A stretch of 64,000 nucleotides of DNA from Burkholderia pyrrocinia. Lineage in GTDB: Bacteria > Pseudomonadota > Gammaproteobacteria > Burkholderiales > Burkholderiaceae. The first letter of the stretch is position 1; each line of letters begins with the position of its first letter. Made by a program: the position numbers and the translations under genes. This document shows positions 63,695 through 64,000 of this stretch, piece after piece. The DNA lies in assembly GCF_022809715.1 (NCBI RefSeq), contig NZ_CP094460.1, positions 2,294,001 to 2,358,000 of the forward strand, written 5' to 3'. The notes beneath the pieces were generated by a model. That model was not told where the DNA came from. It was given only the letters and a program-made list of their open reading frames with translations, and made no database searches.

Positions 63695-64000
63695 TTACGT
63701 GCTGATCTGCAGCACCTCGTCGACCACCGCCACCTGCACCCCGCCACCCGTCGACAGCGACGCGGTGCCCTGATCGAACGGATGCACCGGCGCATCGGTC
63801 GGCGTCCACGCGTGGCGCGCCAGCAGCTCGCGATACCCGCCGCGGATCACGAAGCCGCCGCATTTTTCCGCATACGCGTCGCGCCGCATCCGGTACGCGC
63901 GCGGCAGGTCGTACCACGGCAGCTTCGGCAGGTCGTGATGGACGAGGTGATAGTTGTTGTTCAGGTACAGCAGCCGCATCGCGAAGCCGGCTTCGTTGAT
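63695..64000 (-). CDS. Fatty acid desaturase, C-terminal part (cut by window edge)
   Basis: The visible 101 residues, running off the window edge, contain YLNNNYHLVHHDLPKLPWYD, whose HxxHH box binds the diiron centre of membrane fatty acid desaturases and related hydroxylases. The tail beyond it is short and soluble. The missing N-terminal part should carry the other histidine boxes and the membrane helices. The substrate cannot be inferred from this fragment. Confidence 0.82.
   Translation of the reverse strand: MNEAGFAMRLLYLNNNYHLVHHDLPKLPWYDLPRAYRMRRDAYAEKCGGFVIRGGYRELLARHAWTPTDAPVHPFDQGTASLSTGGGVQVAVVDEVLQIST

Overview
The window is GC-rich (mostly about 65-70 % by eye), densely packed DNA with the codon use and gene content of a Burkholderia cepacia complex-type betaproteobacterium. 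The many catabolic islands, LysR regulators and MFS carriers suggest a secondary (accessory) replicon; this assignment is an inference from gene families, not from a search. No rRNA, tRNA, CRISPR array, complete insertion sequence or prophage was seen.

Layout. 0.1-1.2 kb: a MerR regulator fused to a P-loop domain. 1.3-7.9 kb: a six-gene minus-strand operon for a sugar acid (PdxA-like dehydrogenase, enolase-superfamily dehydratase, DapA-like aldolase, MFS carrier, beta-propeller protein, lactonase-type amidohydrolase), divergent from its LysR regulator; a second MFS carrier at 9.1-10.4 kb carries the same upstream motif. 10.5-13.1 kb: a membrane protein and an AdeRS/BaeSR-like two-component system.

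13.2-35.5 kb is the most unusual part. Four operons start behind the same promoter element, a GGGAATACCC dyad placed 42-44 bp before GACCTA, with CTA exactly 22 bp after the start of GACCTA. They encode two paralogous Tat-exported flavin amine oxidases, each paired with a diheme cytochrome c; a phytanoyl-CoA-type dioxygenase; a RidA imine deaminase; a DUF1329/DUF1302/RND/YCF48 envelope transport set; a saccharopine-dehydrogenase-like protein; an acyl-CoA synthetase; an SCP-x-type thiolase; a DAO-type oxidase; a TetR regulator; and an acyl-CoA dehydrogenase. I read this as one regulon that takes up a hydrophobic amine, oxidises it in the periplasm with electrons passing to cytochrome c, and degrades the carbon skeleton as CoA esters. 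The substrate is unknown.

36.0-41.6 kb: a histidine phosphatase, an APH-fold kinase, two SDRs, an acyl-CoA dehydrogenase and a LysR regulator. Kinase plus dehydrogenase resembles a split ACAD10/11 or the LvaA/LvaC pair for 4-hydroxyacyl-CoA. 41.6-45.9 kb: a J-domain protein, a DUF4148 protein and DNA polymerase II. 46.0-47.4 kb: a TetR/SDR module with two near-identical operators. 47.5-51.9 kb: an NTF2-like protein, then the uronate genes kdgT, kduI, kduD and an IclR regulator. 52-53.6 kb: a CSS-EAL phosphodiesterase. 53.7-57.1 kb: a candidate small RNA, a degenerate ORF, a small secreted protein, a lipoprotein histidine acid phosphatase and a partial HAD protein. 57.1-64.0 kb: a type II NADH dehydrogenase with divergent LysR, a 58-residue CxxC protein, an AraC regulator, a decayed DUF1016 nuclease gene, an NmrA-type reductase, a BenE-family transporter and the end of a fatty acid desaturase.
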